From Mesorhizobium wenxiniae (lineage in GTDB: Bacteria; Pseudomonadota; Alphaproteobacteria; Rhizobiales; Rhizobiaceae): a stretch of DNA of 64,000 nt. The position numbers were made by a program, and so were the translations under genes. The notes under the pieces are model-generated. The model was not told where the DNA came from and ran no database searches. It saw nothing but the letters and a program-made list of their open reading frames with translations. This document shows, piece after piece, positions 17,116 through 25,645 of the stretch; position 1 is the first letter of the stretch; each line of letters begins with the position of its first letter. The stretch covers positions 186,001 through 250,000 of the forward strand of contig NZ_NPKH01000035.1 of the NCBI RefSeq assembly GCF_002284535.1, in the 5' to 3' direction.

Positions 17116-17952
17116 TCACCCACGTCCAATTGCAGGCATTCTTTTGCGAATGGCCTCGACAGCAGAAGCATCCCGGCGCCCCTCGACCTTGGAAACGCCG
17201 GTTGATTGCTTGCGCCGACGCGTAACAACGCTGACCAAGAGATAACAGGCCAAGGCGAATACGGCTGCGGCAAAACCTGTCACGGTCGCCAGAATTGGCG
17301 CAGGAAGAGGTATTGATGCTTGTGGCAAAACAGCAGTCGGATCGGGCCGTTGCTCGTGTGCGGACCGTTCTACCGGCACCAAAACCACTTCCACCTTATC
17401 GTAGGACAAGCCTTCGATGCTGTCGGCTACGAGCATCTTTATCTTTGGCAGCAGAGCCGCGACATTTGTTTTGGCGTCGTGCCTGATAAACACCGAGGCC
17501 GAGGATGGCGTGGCGCCGGCTCGCACAAGGTCGTTATGCGGCAGCACGACGTGAACACGTACAGAAAAAACGCCATCGATATCGCTGATCGTCCGCGACA
17601 ACTCTTCGCTCAGGGCATACACGTAACGGGCACGCTCTTCGGTCGGCGAGGCAATCAGGCCTGATCCTTGGAATATCTCACCGAGGTTCTTGAAGGATTG
17701 GCGCGGCAACCCCTTGGCGTTCAGAAGGTTGATTGAGAAGGCGAGCAGCTTTTCGTCAACCTGGATCGTGCTGGTCCCATCCTTGGCGACCACCCGGATC
17801 GCGGCGACCCCGTTGTCTTCAAGAAGTGCGAGCATTTCATTTGCCTCACGCTCTTGCAATTGCGTGTAGAGGTCGGTTTTGCAAGCACTGAGGGCGACGA
17901 GAACTGGCAGCATGACAAGTCTAATCGACCGCCACCCTGACAGGCCACGCAT
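17116..17952 (-). CDS. rhcJ: T3SS inner ring lipoprotein RhcJ (NolT, SctJ)
   Basis: A 278-residue SctJ/FliF-like lipoprotein. The ATG at 17952 has AAGGGCG seven bases upstream, so I prefer it to 17979. A signal peptide ends in the lipobox LSAC (about residues 21-24). The ring-building motifs follow (DLYTQLQEREANEMLALLEDNGV, GLIASPTEERARYVYALSEELSRTI in two parts, and SVRVHVVLP). A C-terminal membrane helix (about 240-262) anchors it in the inner membrane. With the SctD-like protein it forms the basal body ring. It is 36 bp downstream of nopB in the same operon. Confidence 0.95.
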   Translation of the reverse strand: MRGLSGWRSIRLVMLPVLVALSACKTDLYTQLQEREANEMLALLEDNGVAAIRVVAKDGTSTIQVDEKLLAFSINLLNAKGLPRQSFKNLGEIFQGSGLIASPTEERARYVYALSEELSRTISDIDGVFSVRVHVVLPHNDLVRAGATPSSASVFIRHDAKTNVAALLPKIKMLVADSIEGLSYDKVEVVLVPVERSAHEQRPDPTAVLPQASIPLPAPILATVTGFAAAVFALACYLLVSVVTRRRKQSTGVSKVEGRRDASAVEAIRKRMPAIGRG

Positions 17953-17988
17953 GATTTCGCCCTTGGCCAAGCCAATCATGCGCCCGGT

Positions 17989-18498
17989 TCAGCCTTCCTT
18001 CAAAAGTTTATTCACGGATGATGTGATGCCGCTGACGCCTTTGGAGATAAGCGCCACCTGGGTGACGCCGTTGTAAACATCCCGAAGACCAGCCATCATC
18101 GTTTCGAAGTCTTGCCCTTGTTGAGGAATGCCCGAGATTCCGGTTCCCGCCTCACCTGCGACGGGAAGCTTCTGCGCCGGTCCCGGTAGAGCGCCCTTCG
18201 AAAGGGCTATGTCATGGTCGAGCGCGGGGAAGGAAACAGTGTTGTGTGGATATAGGGAGGAAATCGTCTGCAACACGCGATCGCCCATGCCGCTCGTCGG
18301 CGCAGCCGCGCGCTGAACATCCATCGCCGCAGCAACTGGCGCCGCACTCGCTGGCCCCGCGGCGGCATCGTTTTTCAGCGAGTCGGCTGCATGCCCTAAG
18401 GCGCGCTCAAACTGGGCCTGCTCGACAATCGACGGTGATCCGACCCTGGGGAGGCCAGCCGTTAGAGTGGCAGAGATCGACGTGACAGGCATCATCAT
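17989..18498 (-). CDS. nopB: NopB (NolB), rod/pilus-associated secreted protein
   Basis: First gene of the long minus-strand operon. The ATG at 18498 gives 169 residues starting M-M-M-P-V-T-S-I-S, like NolB/NopB of other rhizobia (about 164 residues); the open frame upstream is probably not translated. The N-terminus is Ser/Thr/Pro-rich. The C-terminal 60 residues (FETMMAGLRDVYNGVTQVAL, ending in VNKLLKEG) form the helix expected of an SctI-type inner rod subunit. NopB is secreted and found on T3 pili. A tts box sits about 80 bp upstream. Confidence 0.9.
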   Translation of the reverse strand: MMMPVTSISATLTAGLPRVGSPSIVEQAQFERALGHAADSLKNDAAAGPASAAPVAAAMDVQRAAAPTSGMGDRVLQTISSLYPHNTVSFPALDHDIALSKGALPGPAQKLPVAGEAGTGISGIPQQGQDFETMMAGLRDVYNGVTQVALISKGVSGITSSVNKLLKEG

Positions 18499-18576
18499 GT
18501 AAGGACTCGGTTGCTCTCTCTGACCGGGCGAGCCCCGCCCATTCATCACCCGGTGTCGGCGCAACACTCCTAGGGG

Positions 18577-18600
18577 GGCAAGCTGACAACAAGCTGACTA
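18577..18600 (-). promoter_or_regulatory. tts box upstream of the nopB-rhcU operon
   Basis: The minus strand reads AGTCAGCTTGTTGTCAGCTT followed by GCC. Two GTCAGCTT half-sites stand 11 bp apart in direct repeat. It lies about 80 bp before the nopB start in the nopB/rhcC1 divergent region and should drive the eleven-gene T3SS operon. Confidence 0.85.
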
Positions 18601-18684
18601 ACGGCGGCGTCATTTCGACATCTAAAATCTCTTCGGCAATTTAGTCACTTGTGATGATTTCAGCGTTTGGTTTATCAGTGCGAC

Positions 18685-19383
18685 ATGCCGAGAACGCTTA
18701 TCCAACCCGTCACCCTGCATGTTTTGAGACTTCTCTGTGCCGGGTTTTTTCTGTCCACCGGGATTCACCCGGCGCACGCAGTCCCGCTGTCCCTTCCGGC
18801 GACACCCTATAGATACACGGTTCTGGATCAGGAACTCGCTGCAGCGTTGCAGGAATTCGGCAACAACCTGAATATCAGGGTCAACATCAGTCCTGCGGTG
18901 AAGGGGCGAATTCGCGGACGTATGCCTGATTTGCCACCGCGCGCGTTCCTCGACCGCTTGACGAACCTTTACGGTCTCCAATGGTACTATGACGGCCTTG
19001 TGCTCTATGTGTCTGCTGCACAAGAATCGCAAACTCGAATGCTTTTGATGACGTCGATTCGCTTCGATGCGTTCAAGGGGGCTCTCGACAAGCTTGATAT
19101 CTCCGACGAGCGCTATGTAGTCAAACCCGTGCCAGGCAATGGCCTCGTCTTCGTTTCCGGTCCACCGCGCTTCGTCGCACTCGTGGAGCAGACCTTTAAC
19201 GGCTTGGTGGCGGAGGCGCAGGCGCAGACTCACATAGCGGCCACGCCAAAGGAATCAGTGCTGATCTTGTTTCGCGGCTCCTCCACTACGGTCGTTCGCG
19301 ACGGACGACCGGATGCTTCTTATTCTTCTGACATCCCACAACAGGATAGCGTTGGCGGGAAGCCTGAGCTGGGCAAGAAATGA
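18685..19383 (+). CDS. rhcC1: T3SS secretin N-terminal component RhcC1 (NolW)
   Basis: A 232-residue exported protein. Rhizobial T3SS secretins are split, and this is the N-terminal part (the pore domain is rhcC2 at 30231). The ATG at 18685 precedes a Sec signal peptide (to about residue 36, ending A-H-A). Then come the N0 domain (YRYTVLDQELAAALQEFGNNLNIRVNIS region) and an N1-like domain (about 120-190). The pore domain itself is absent, as expected. It is divergent from nopB and precedes nopX. No strong plus-strand tts box lies in the 85 bp before it, although a weak gapped one may. Confidence 0.93.
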   Translation: MPRTLIQPVTLHVLRLLCAGFFLSTGIHPAHAVPLSLPATPYRYTVLDQELAAALQEFGNNLNIRVNISPAVKGRIRGRMPDLPPRAFLDRLTNLYGLQWYYDGLVLYVSAAQESQTRMLLMTSIRFDAFKGALDKLDISDERYVVKPVPGNGLVFVSGPPRFVALVEQTFNGLVAEAQAQTHIAATPKESVLILFRGSSTTVVRDGRPDASYSSDIPQQDSVGGKPELGKK

Positions 19384-19452
19384 ACATTGAGGATTTGCCG
19401 CAGCTCTGAAGAACATGACTGCGGCTACCCCTTTGTGAACTCTTCGCAAACT

Positions 19453-19476
19453 CGTCAGTTTCTCGAAAGCTAATCC
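19453..19476 (+). promoter_or_regulatory. tts box upstream of nopX
   Basis: The core is GTCAGTTTCTCGAAAGCTAA. Nineteen consecutive bases of it (TCAG to CTAA) are identical to the box joined to the nod box at 29207. It lies about 210 bp upstream of the nopX ATG, in the rhcC1-nopX gap. Confidence 0.92.
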
Positions 19477-19684
19477 GCTCATGATGAGTCCCGGCAGCTC
19501 TCGCGGTGACTCCGGCCATTGTGTTGGACCGAACCTTGGAGCCGGCCCGGAACACAGCAATTGAAGGCAGGGCAGGCGCATTCGTGACCTGCCGACGCTT
19601 GGAATTGTCGAATTTTGTGAAACGCAAGGGATCTTCTGTCGGGGTCTCTTGTGGGGATTTCAACGTCACGTCTGAGGATGCACA

Positions 19685-21622
19685 ATGTCGGCCAGCAATC
19701 TTTCAACTTTCTACCGCTCAAATTCGCTACAGTCCGCAAGGGGTTGGCCGGGCCTGAAAGTTTCCCATTTTGCGACCCAGCATCAGCAAAGTGCATCGTG
19801 CTTCGAAGCGATGCTGTCCACTTGTGTGCTGGCAAACAAGCCCGGCTCTTTCGCGCAAGGGGATCTGCCAACGTCGAATCTTGATTCGACAATGGATAAA
19901 TTGCGGCAGGACCCTTTGGGCCATCTGGCACCGGATGTCGAATCGACATTGAAGGGCTTGGAGCAACACCCACTGGATCTGCTGCCGCCACATATGAGGG
20001 CGGCTCTCAAGGAGGACCAATCGCAACGCTCCAAGGCGACTGAAGCCCAACATCTGCTCCGCGTCACCCCGAAGATCGAGCCGGCTCCCAGGCCGAGCCC
20101 CGGAATCACGTGGAACGGTGGGTCGCTGACCACGGCTGAGTTGCAGATTGTTGCGGTACTCAACCGTCACAAGGACCAATGCCCGCTTAGTTGGAAGTCG
20201 TTGACCGAGAAAGCCAATGATCCCTCTACGCCACCGGATCTGAAAGCGGCGATCAAGGGACTGCAGCAGGATTCGGGACTTTTTTATGCGATTGGCTCGC
20301 AGGGCGACGGCCGCTGTGGAGGCAAGATCAACGCCAAGGACTTGGCCGGATTTTCAAACCACCACCCACAAGTTGCTGCATTTCAGGAAGCCCAAGCGCA
20401 AAGCTACGAGCAGAACTACATACCATCCGACGGCAGCGGAGGTTTGCAGCCTTCGGTCATGACCTTGAGCGATGCCTTGCGGGAGTTTTACCGGTACTCC
20501 GAAAATCTGTCCAAGGACCTGAGTCTGGATGAGTTCAAGAAAATGGTCGGCGGCGAATCGAAAAACGGCAAATTTCCGCCCCAGGTCATTGCGGCGGCGC
20601 AATATTTCCTCGATCACCCCGATGCTTGGAACCAGTTGTGCGGTGGCTCGAAAGGGAAGATGCACAAAGAGGATTTCCTGCAAGTCGCCTCATCGTCGAT
20701 GAGCCTCACGCAAACTGAGCTGAATACGGTCGAGATGATCAAGGACCATCAGGACACGTTCTTTGGAAGCGGTGTTCTGACTCGCGACAAACTGGCGAAA
20801 ATGAAAGACGACAAGAGCCTTGATCCGAAAGTGCGGGAAGCAGCCTCTCAGCTCCTTTCAGATCCTCTTTTGTTTGGCCTCCTGAACAATTCGATCACGG
20901 GCTATAAGACCCATCATAAATTCTTCGACTTTGGCGGCGGGCATACGGTTGATTCCGGCAATATCAGCAAAAAAGACTTTGCCCATTTTTGCACAAACAT
21001 GTCGTCTGCGAACCGCAACGTTCAGCAGCCAATCACCCACGGCGCCCAAACCGCAGAAGAGCAGAATGCCGTCGCGGACATGAAGATGGGCCTGATGGAC
21101 CAGCCTGACATTAAGTCAGCCAAAAAGAACGGCGGGGCCGTCATGCACGTCGTCGACTCCGTGCTCAAAATCGAGACGAAAGTGCTCGACTTGGCGGCAA
21201 CGGCGGTGGGACTGCTCAGCTTCATTCCGGGCCTCGGACAAGTAGCCGATCTTGCCTCGATGGTTCTCGAGGCTGAGTCGCAAGCAGCCAATCTCCTGCG
21301 TACGGCCATTAACGGAGGCGATATGAAGCGAGCGCTGGAGGAAGCTGGCCTCAATATGGCCGCGCAGGCGATCGGCCTTATCGCAGGCCCCGAGGTCAAG
21401 CTGGCCATTCGAAATGGGCTCGTAAAGCACCTGATGGAAGAGGCCTTGGCGGCAGGCATTGATCTTTCGGTCTCGACGGCGCAGGACTACGCAGAAGGCT
21501 ATGTGAATAACCTCCAAGCGCGCCTTGCAGGCGGCCCTGAGCAAAACCTAGGCCTTCCGAGCATGCCATCATTCCAGAGTGTGGCAAGCAATGTGCCCTT
21601 CGTCGGCATTGCCTTATCCTAG
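19685..21622 (+). CDS. nopX: T3SS translocon protein NopX (NolX)
   Basis: A 645-residue NolX/HrpF-family protein that is secreted by the T3SS and inserts into the host membrane as part of the translocon. The middle holds two related domains built on the pattern V-x-x-L-N-x-H-K-D...L-T-x-E-K-A (about 155-215 and again about 350-400), known in NolX. A strongly hydrophobic C-terminal region (about 495-560, LAATAVGLLSFIPGLGQVADLASM split by polar residues) would span the host membrane. There is no Sec signal. Family length and intact. A tts box is located at 19453. Confidence 0.95.
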   Translation: MSASNLSTFYRSNSLQSARGWPGLKVSHFATQHQQSASCFEAMLSTCVLANKPGSFAQGDLPTSNLDSTMDKLRQDPLGHLAPDVESTLKGLEQHPLDLLPPHMRAALKEDQSQRSKATEAQHLLRVTPKIEPAPRPSPGITWNGGSLTTAELQIVAVLNRHKDQCPLSWKSLTEKANDPSTPPDLKAAIKGLQQDSGLFYAIGSQGDGRCGGKINAKDLAGFSNHHPQVAAFQEAQAQSYEQNYIPSDGSGGLQPSVMTLSDALREFYRYSENLSKDLSLDEFKKMVGGESKNGKFPPQVIAAAQYFLDHPDAWNQLCGGSKGKMHKEDFLQVASSSMSLTQTELNTVEMIKDHQDTFFGSGVLTRDKLAKMKDDKSLDPKVREAASQLLSDPLLFGLLNNSITGYKTHHKFFDFGGGHTVDSGNISKKDFAHFCTNMSSANRNVQQPITHGAQTAEEQNAVADMKMGLMDQPDIKSAKKNGGAVMHVVDSVLKIETKVLDLAATAVGLLSFIPGLGQVADLASMVLEAESQAANLLRTAINGGDMKRALEEAGLNMAAQAIGLIAGPEVKLAIRNGLVKHLMEEALAAGIDLSVSTAQDYAEGYVNNLQARLAGGPEQNLGLPSMPSFQSVASNVPFVGIALS

Positions 21623-21779
21623 CCGTCGCCTTGCGCGGAAGCTTTGGCTCGCGCGCTGAGATAAGGGTCATTGTGGCACAAGCAGGGGTTCATCCGCATC
21701 AACGCAAGCGGTGTTCCTGACGCCATCTTGATCGGACTGTGAGGGAGATGTCCGAAGTCTGTGAAGGCTTCGGTATATG

Positions 21780-21980
21780 ACGACTTCAGAGTTACGCTGA
21801 GCCCAGCCATCTCGAGCCGGTGCGCCGGGTCGAGGTTTTCACGGGCGCCGGCCGGCAGCGGGAATGGTCTCCGGAAGGCACGGCGCGGATGGTGGCGGAG
21901 CTGGCGCAGCCGAAGGAACGGCTGTCGCGCGCCCAGGGCGGCCTCCCGAACAGCCAGACGATGATCTCCTGCGGCCTATA
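21780..21980 (+). mobile_element. IS66-family TnpA remnant
   Basis: The translation around 21800-21960 reads R-R-V-E-V-F-T-G-A-G-R, then REWSPEGTARMVAEL. This is the N-terminal helix-turn-helix region of IS66 TnpA, whose usual continuation (S-x-x-P-G) is degraded here. There is no start codon, no TnpB or TnpC and no continuing frame. It is a scar between nopX and the one-carbon genes. I did not find terminal inverted repeats. Confidence 0.7.
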
Positions 21981-22673
21981 TCCTTGTGCCCACGCTCAAG
22001 GCAGTCGGCTGAAAACAGCGCTAAAACAGCATTATCCTGCACTGCACCCTCGATCCTTGCGCTCACCGATCGCTCGTCGACACGCACGCGGTCAAGTCGT
22101 TATCGGCGCTATGCCGATGGGCTTCGAGAGCAAGGTGGACGCTGAGCGGTGCGTCAGCCTCAGGGCGCGGCTGGCCAGCTTTGGGTCTCACGCTCTATGA
22201 CGGCAACACCCGGCTGATCCACTTGGCCTGTTCGGGGGCTCCCGGCAGCGGCGCGGAAGCCACGGTCCGCCTTCCTCGGCTTCAGGCCAAAGACACCGCA
22301 GCATGCTCCAGAGCTATGTCTGCCGCCTTCGCCCCATCGTCGCTGGTCATGTGGAAAGGACAAGCAGGCTACGCACCCCATAATCCCGTCGGGCAGGATT
22401 CGACAGTCGACGGCGAGACATTCGCCAAACCTCACCCTTGATTCTCAGCAACGTTAAAAAAAATTCACATAATGTTCGTGAGCGTAGTCTCCTGTCAGGT
22501 GGTACATTAGCCCCAATATCTGGCGTCTTAGTCGTAGAAAGGACTGTGATCCATCTTCCATTAGCATCCATACCAGCGGATTTACAGCAAATGACAAGAA
22601 GAGATCTCATGCGGATTGATGGGGATAGAAGGGCTAGCGGCTTGCTGCATCCCGTCCGGGTTGATGCCAACCA
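21981..22673. other. Intergenic, no supported gene
   Basis: No gene recognised. The first half may be more of the decayed IS66 element. The second half (22440-22670) is AT-richer than its surroundings, including a run of eight A, and probably holds the promoter of the truncated ArsR gene and glyA operon. I could not identify a known riboswitch fold by eye. Confidence 0.4.
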
Positions 22674-23018
22674 ATGTTGACACTGGTAAATCGCGTAAGG
22701 ACGGCAGCGCATCTTGATCGCCTTCGAATCCTGGGCCTTTGCGCGCATGCGGATCTAACCGTCGGCGAGCTGGCCGATATTACCAGTCTGCCTCGCGAGC
22801 AGGTTCGACGCCACGTCCGGCGGCTGGTCAGAGCCAACTTTCTTTGCTGCAACGAACAACGTCCGCAGTCTTCGTACCATATGCAAGCAGGAGGCAAGGA
22901 TGGCGGGCTGGCTCAATTGGTGGTCGATCTCCTGCCCCACGATGATGGTCATCATAAAAGAGACCTACAACGCCTGGAAGCAATACAAGACGCGCGGTTG
23001 AAGGGACCGCCTGCTTGA
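22674..23018 (+). pseudogene. Truncated ArsR-type regulator (SahR-like HTH, methyltransferase domain lost)
   Basis: A 114-residue ORF. Residues 8-70 are a winged helix-turn-helix of the ArsR type (RLRILGLCAHADLTVGELADIT then REQVRRHVRRLV). The tail (LAQLVVDLLPHDDGHHKRD then LQRLEAIQDARLKG) matches the hinge that in alphaproteobacterial ArsR-methyltransferase fusions leads into a SAM-binding domain, which is absent here because a stop follows at residue 115. In that group SahR controls SAM/SAH-cycle genes, and directly downstream lie glyA, metK and adenosine kinase. It could still bind DNA. The SahR link is inferred from domain shape and neighbourhood. Confidence 0.6.
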
Positions 23019-23055
23019 TCGTGAAATAGATCAGTCCAAATGGAGCGCGACTACC

Positions 23056-24393
23056 ATGGATAACTCCGCCGGCGGCGCCATCGCGCAGCCCGACACTTAC
23101 GGGCGGCCTCACTTAGCCGCCGTCGACTCCCGCGTTCGCGAACTGCTTCTAAGACAGGAGCGCCAGGAGCGGACAACTCTCAAACTGATCGCCTCCGAGA
23201 ACTTTGCCTCCTCGGCGGTGTTGGAAGCGACCGGGTCGATTTTCACCAACAAGTATGCCGAGGGATACCCCGGTGCGCGCTACTACGCCGGAAACGAGAT
23301 CGTCGATGAGCTTGAGACCCTCGCGATCGAGCGCCTGAAAGCGCTATTTGGCAGTGAACACGCCAACGTCCAGCCTTATTCAGGCTCGCCAGCCAACCAG
23401 GCTGTCTATCGCGCGCTTTTGAGCCCCCGTGACAAAGTGATGGGCTTGCCTTTACCCGAAGGCGGCCATCTGACTCACGGTTGGTCCGTCAATTTTTCCG
23501 GCAGCGATTATCAGCGCGTCCCGTACAGGCTGCACGAAAAGACACAGCAAATTGACTATGACCACTTGCGCGAGACCGCCAAGCGGGAACGCCCGAAGCT
23601 AATTTGGGTCGGCGGAACTGCTTATCCGCGTATTTTTGACTACGCGGCAATGGCCGAAATTGCTTCGGAGGTGAACTCGTATCTGGTGGCTGACATCGCC
23701 CACATCAGCGGCCTGGTTGTCGCAGGAGTGCATCCGAACCCCGTGCCCCATTGCGATGTGGTCACCAGCACCTCTCACAAGTCGATCCGCGGTCCCCGGG
23801 GTGGCTTCATTTTATCAAGGAATGAAGACCGTTATCAGCCCCTCCATCATCCGAAGAGCAAACACAATCTGGCCAAACGTATAGACCGCGCCGTGTTCCC
23901 TCTTCTGCAAGGCGGACCGCATATGAATACTATCGCCGCGCTTGCCGTCGCTTTGCAGGAAGCAGCGAACTCGTCCTTTCGTGTCTACGGTCAGCAGATC
24001 GTCCACAACGCCAAGGCTCTGGCCCAGGCGCTTCTGGAGCGAGGTTATGAACTCGTCACCGGGGGCACTGACAATCACATGCTGATCCTTGATCTTCGGG
24101 ACCGGCCGCTGTCAGGCAAAGCCTATGCGGAGCGCTTATCGCGTGCAGGCATCATTGCGAATTTCAATATGGTCCCGGGCGACCGGCGGCATCCGGCGCT
24201 GACAAGCGGCATCCGCTTAGGGACACCAGCGGTGACGTCCATGGGCATGCGCGAAACGGAGATGGTGCAGATCGCCGCTTTCATCGACTCGGTCTGCCGC
24301 CAGCCCGATGACCAGGAAGTTCATGCGAGCGTACGAAGAGACGTTGCCGACTTCTGCACTGCGTTCGATGTTCCCGGCATCCCCGACCGATAA
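23056..24393 (+). CDS. glyA: Serine hydroxymethyltransferase
   Basis: A 445-residue PLP enzyme converting serine and tetrahydrofolate to glycine and 5,10-methylene-THF. The ATG at 23056 has GGAG ten bases upstream. Family blocks are all present: ENFAS near residue 48, GYPGARYYAGNEIVDELE (about 71-88), the substrate site region VVAGVHPNPVPHCDVVTSTSHKSIRGPRGG in two parts, with the PLP lysine in S-H-K-S (THK-T in most homologs), and the C-terminal GIRLGTPAVTSMGM. The N-terminal 18 residues are extra. It is the first intact gene of the SAM-cycle block and probably duplicates a chromosomal copy. Confidence 0.95.
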   Translation: MDNSAGGAIAQPDTYGRPHLAAVDSRVRELLLRQERQERTTLKLIASENFASSAVLEATGSIFTNKYAEGYPGARYYAGNEIVDELETLAIERLKALFGSEHANVQPYSGSPANQAVYRALLSPRDKVMGLPLPEGGHLTHGWSVNFSGSDYQRVPYRLHEKTQQIDYDHLRETAKRERPKLIWVGGTAYPRIFDYAAMAEIASEVNSYLVADIAHISGLVVAGVHPNPVPHCDVVTSTSHKSIRGPRGGFILSRNEDRYQPLHHPKSKHNLAKRIDRAVFPLLQGGPHMNTIAALAVALQEAANSSFRVYGQQIVHNAKALAQALLERGYELVTGGTDNHMLILDLRDRPLSGKAYAERLSRAGIIANFNMVPGDRRHPALTSGIRLGTPAVTSMGMRETEMVQIAAFIDSVCRQPDDQEVHASVRRDVADFCTAFDVPGIPDR

Positions 24394-24450
24394 GCCACCC
24401 CAATCCAGAAACTCCTCACTAACTCCAGCACTTGAAGCGAGGGCATTTTT

Positions 24451-25626
24451 ATGACCAGGCAGTTCGTGTTCTCTTCCGAATCCGTCGGCGCGGGACACCC
24501 CGATAAGATGGCAGACAACATCTCCGATGCCATTCTCGATGCGGTCCTGCGCACCGATCCGAAGGCGCGCGTCGCCTGTGAAGTGTTGGTGAAGACGGGG
24601 ATGGTCGTTGTGGCTGGCGAGATCACCAGCCATGCCCACATCGATTACAGCCAAGTCGCCCGCGATACGATACTCGATATTGGCTACGACGATGATGCGA
24701 TTGGCTTTGATGGTCGACGTTGCGCCGTCGTTCTGGCCCTCACCGAGCAGTCGCCCGACATAAGCCAGGGCGTTGATGAAGGACGAGGGCAGGATCTCGG
24801 GCAGGGGGCAGGGGATCAGGGCATCATGTTTGGATTCGCATGCAACGAGACGGATACATTGATGCCCCTGCCGATCCAACTCGCTCACCATTTGACGAAA
24901 AGACAGGCCGAGGTCCGGAAAGCGGGACAGCTTGGCTGGCTGCGTCCGGACGTGAAATCTCAAGTGTCCGTACGCTACGAAGGGCTCCGCCCGGTGGCGC
25001 TGGATACCATAGTCCTGTCGACGCAGCATGACGAAGCGGTCTCACAAGCCACGGTACGCGAAGGCGTCATTGAGGAGATCATAAAACCGGTCCTGCCGGC
25101 CCACCTGGATACTTCGGGGATCAGATTTCTGGTCAACCCAACAGGGCGGTTCGTGGTCGGTGGGCCTGCCGGCGACTGCGGCCTCACAGGACGGAAGATC
25201 ATCGTCGATTCCTACGGTGGGACCGGGCGTCACGGCGGCGGTGCCTTTTCGGGCAAGGACCCATCCAAGGTTGACCGCTCGGCGGCCTATGCCGCCCGGT
25301 ATGTCGCGAAGAACATCGTTGCCAGCGGCCTTGCGGAGGTCTGCGAGGTTCAGCTTGCCTACGCGATCGGCGTGGCCAGTCCGGTTTCTGTCATGGTCAA
25401 TACTTTCGGAACCGCAAGGATCGAGGAAAAAAGGATCGAGCGCCTTGTTCTCGAGGTTTTCAATCTCCGACCGAAAGGCATCATCAAGATGCTTGATCTC
25501 TTACGCCCGATATACCGCAAGACGGCGACATACGGACACTTCGGGCGTGAAGAGCCTGAGTTCACCTGGGAGAAGACGGACAAAGCTGACGATTTGCTGC
25601 GTGAAGCAGGACCGGCAGCTGCGTGA
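24451..25626 (+). CDS. metK: S-adenosylmethionine synthetase
   Basis: A 391-residue enzyme making SAM from ATP and methionine. It has the ATP-binding start (ESVGAGHPDKMADNISDA), the GAGDQGIMFGFACNET block (about 126-141; the signature hexapeptide GAGDQG is intact), GGPAGDCGLTGRKIIVDSYGG in the middle and GGGAFSGKDPSKVDRSAAY (the P-loop-like second signature). The C-terminus is complete. It follows glyA by 57 bp and precedes adenosine kinase by 19 bp, so the genes form one transcription unit. In symbiosis islands SAM demand could come from Nod-factor methylation, but that is conjecture. Confidence 0.96.
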   Translation: MTRQFVFSSESVGAGHPDKMADNISDAILDAVLRTDPKARVACEVLVKTGMVVVAGEITSHAHIDYSQVARDTILDIGYDDDAIGFDGRRCAVVLALTEQSPDISQGVDEGRGQDLGQGAGDQGIMFGFACNETDTLMPLPIQLAHHLTKRQAEVRKAGQLGWLRPDVKSQVSVRYEGLRPVALDTIVLSTQHDEAVSQATVREGVIEEIIKPVLPAHLDTSGIRFLVNPTGRFVVGGPAGDCGLTGRKIIVDSYGGTGRHGGGAFSGKDPSKVDRSAAYAARYVAKNIVASGLAEVCEVQLAYAIGVASPVSVMVNTFGTARIEEKRIERLVLEVFNLRPKGIIKMLDLLRPIYRKTATYGHFGREEPEFTWEKTDKADDLLREAGPAAA

Positions 25627-25645
25627 GGGCGGCTGGATCAAGCGC

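Noticed and set aside
18607..18628. Gapped tts-like sequence CGTCATTTCGACATCTAA before rhcC1
   Set aside because: Needs two gaps to align, so the 11-bp step is lost. Left as unproven; rhcC1 may share control with the divergent nopB box.
22551..22600. ATCCAT-rich stretch considered as a nod box
   Set aside because: The ATC-N9-GAT pattern and the conserved 3' part are absent.
25160..25645. Upstream in-frame extension of the adenosine kinase ORF into metK
   Set aside because: It lies wholly within metK in another frame and has Arg/Ser-rich shadow composition; the ATG at 25646 with its ribosome binding site is a better start.
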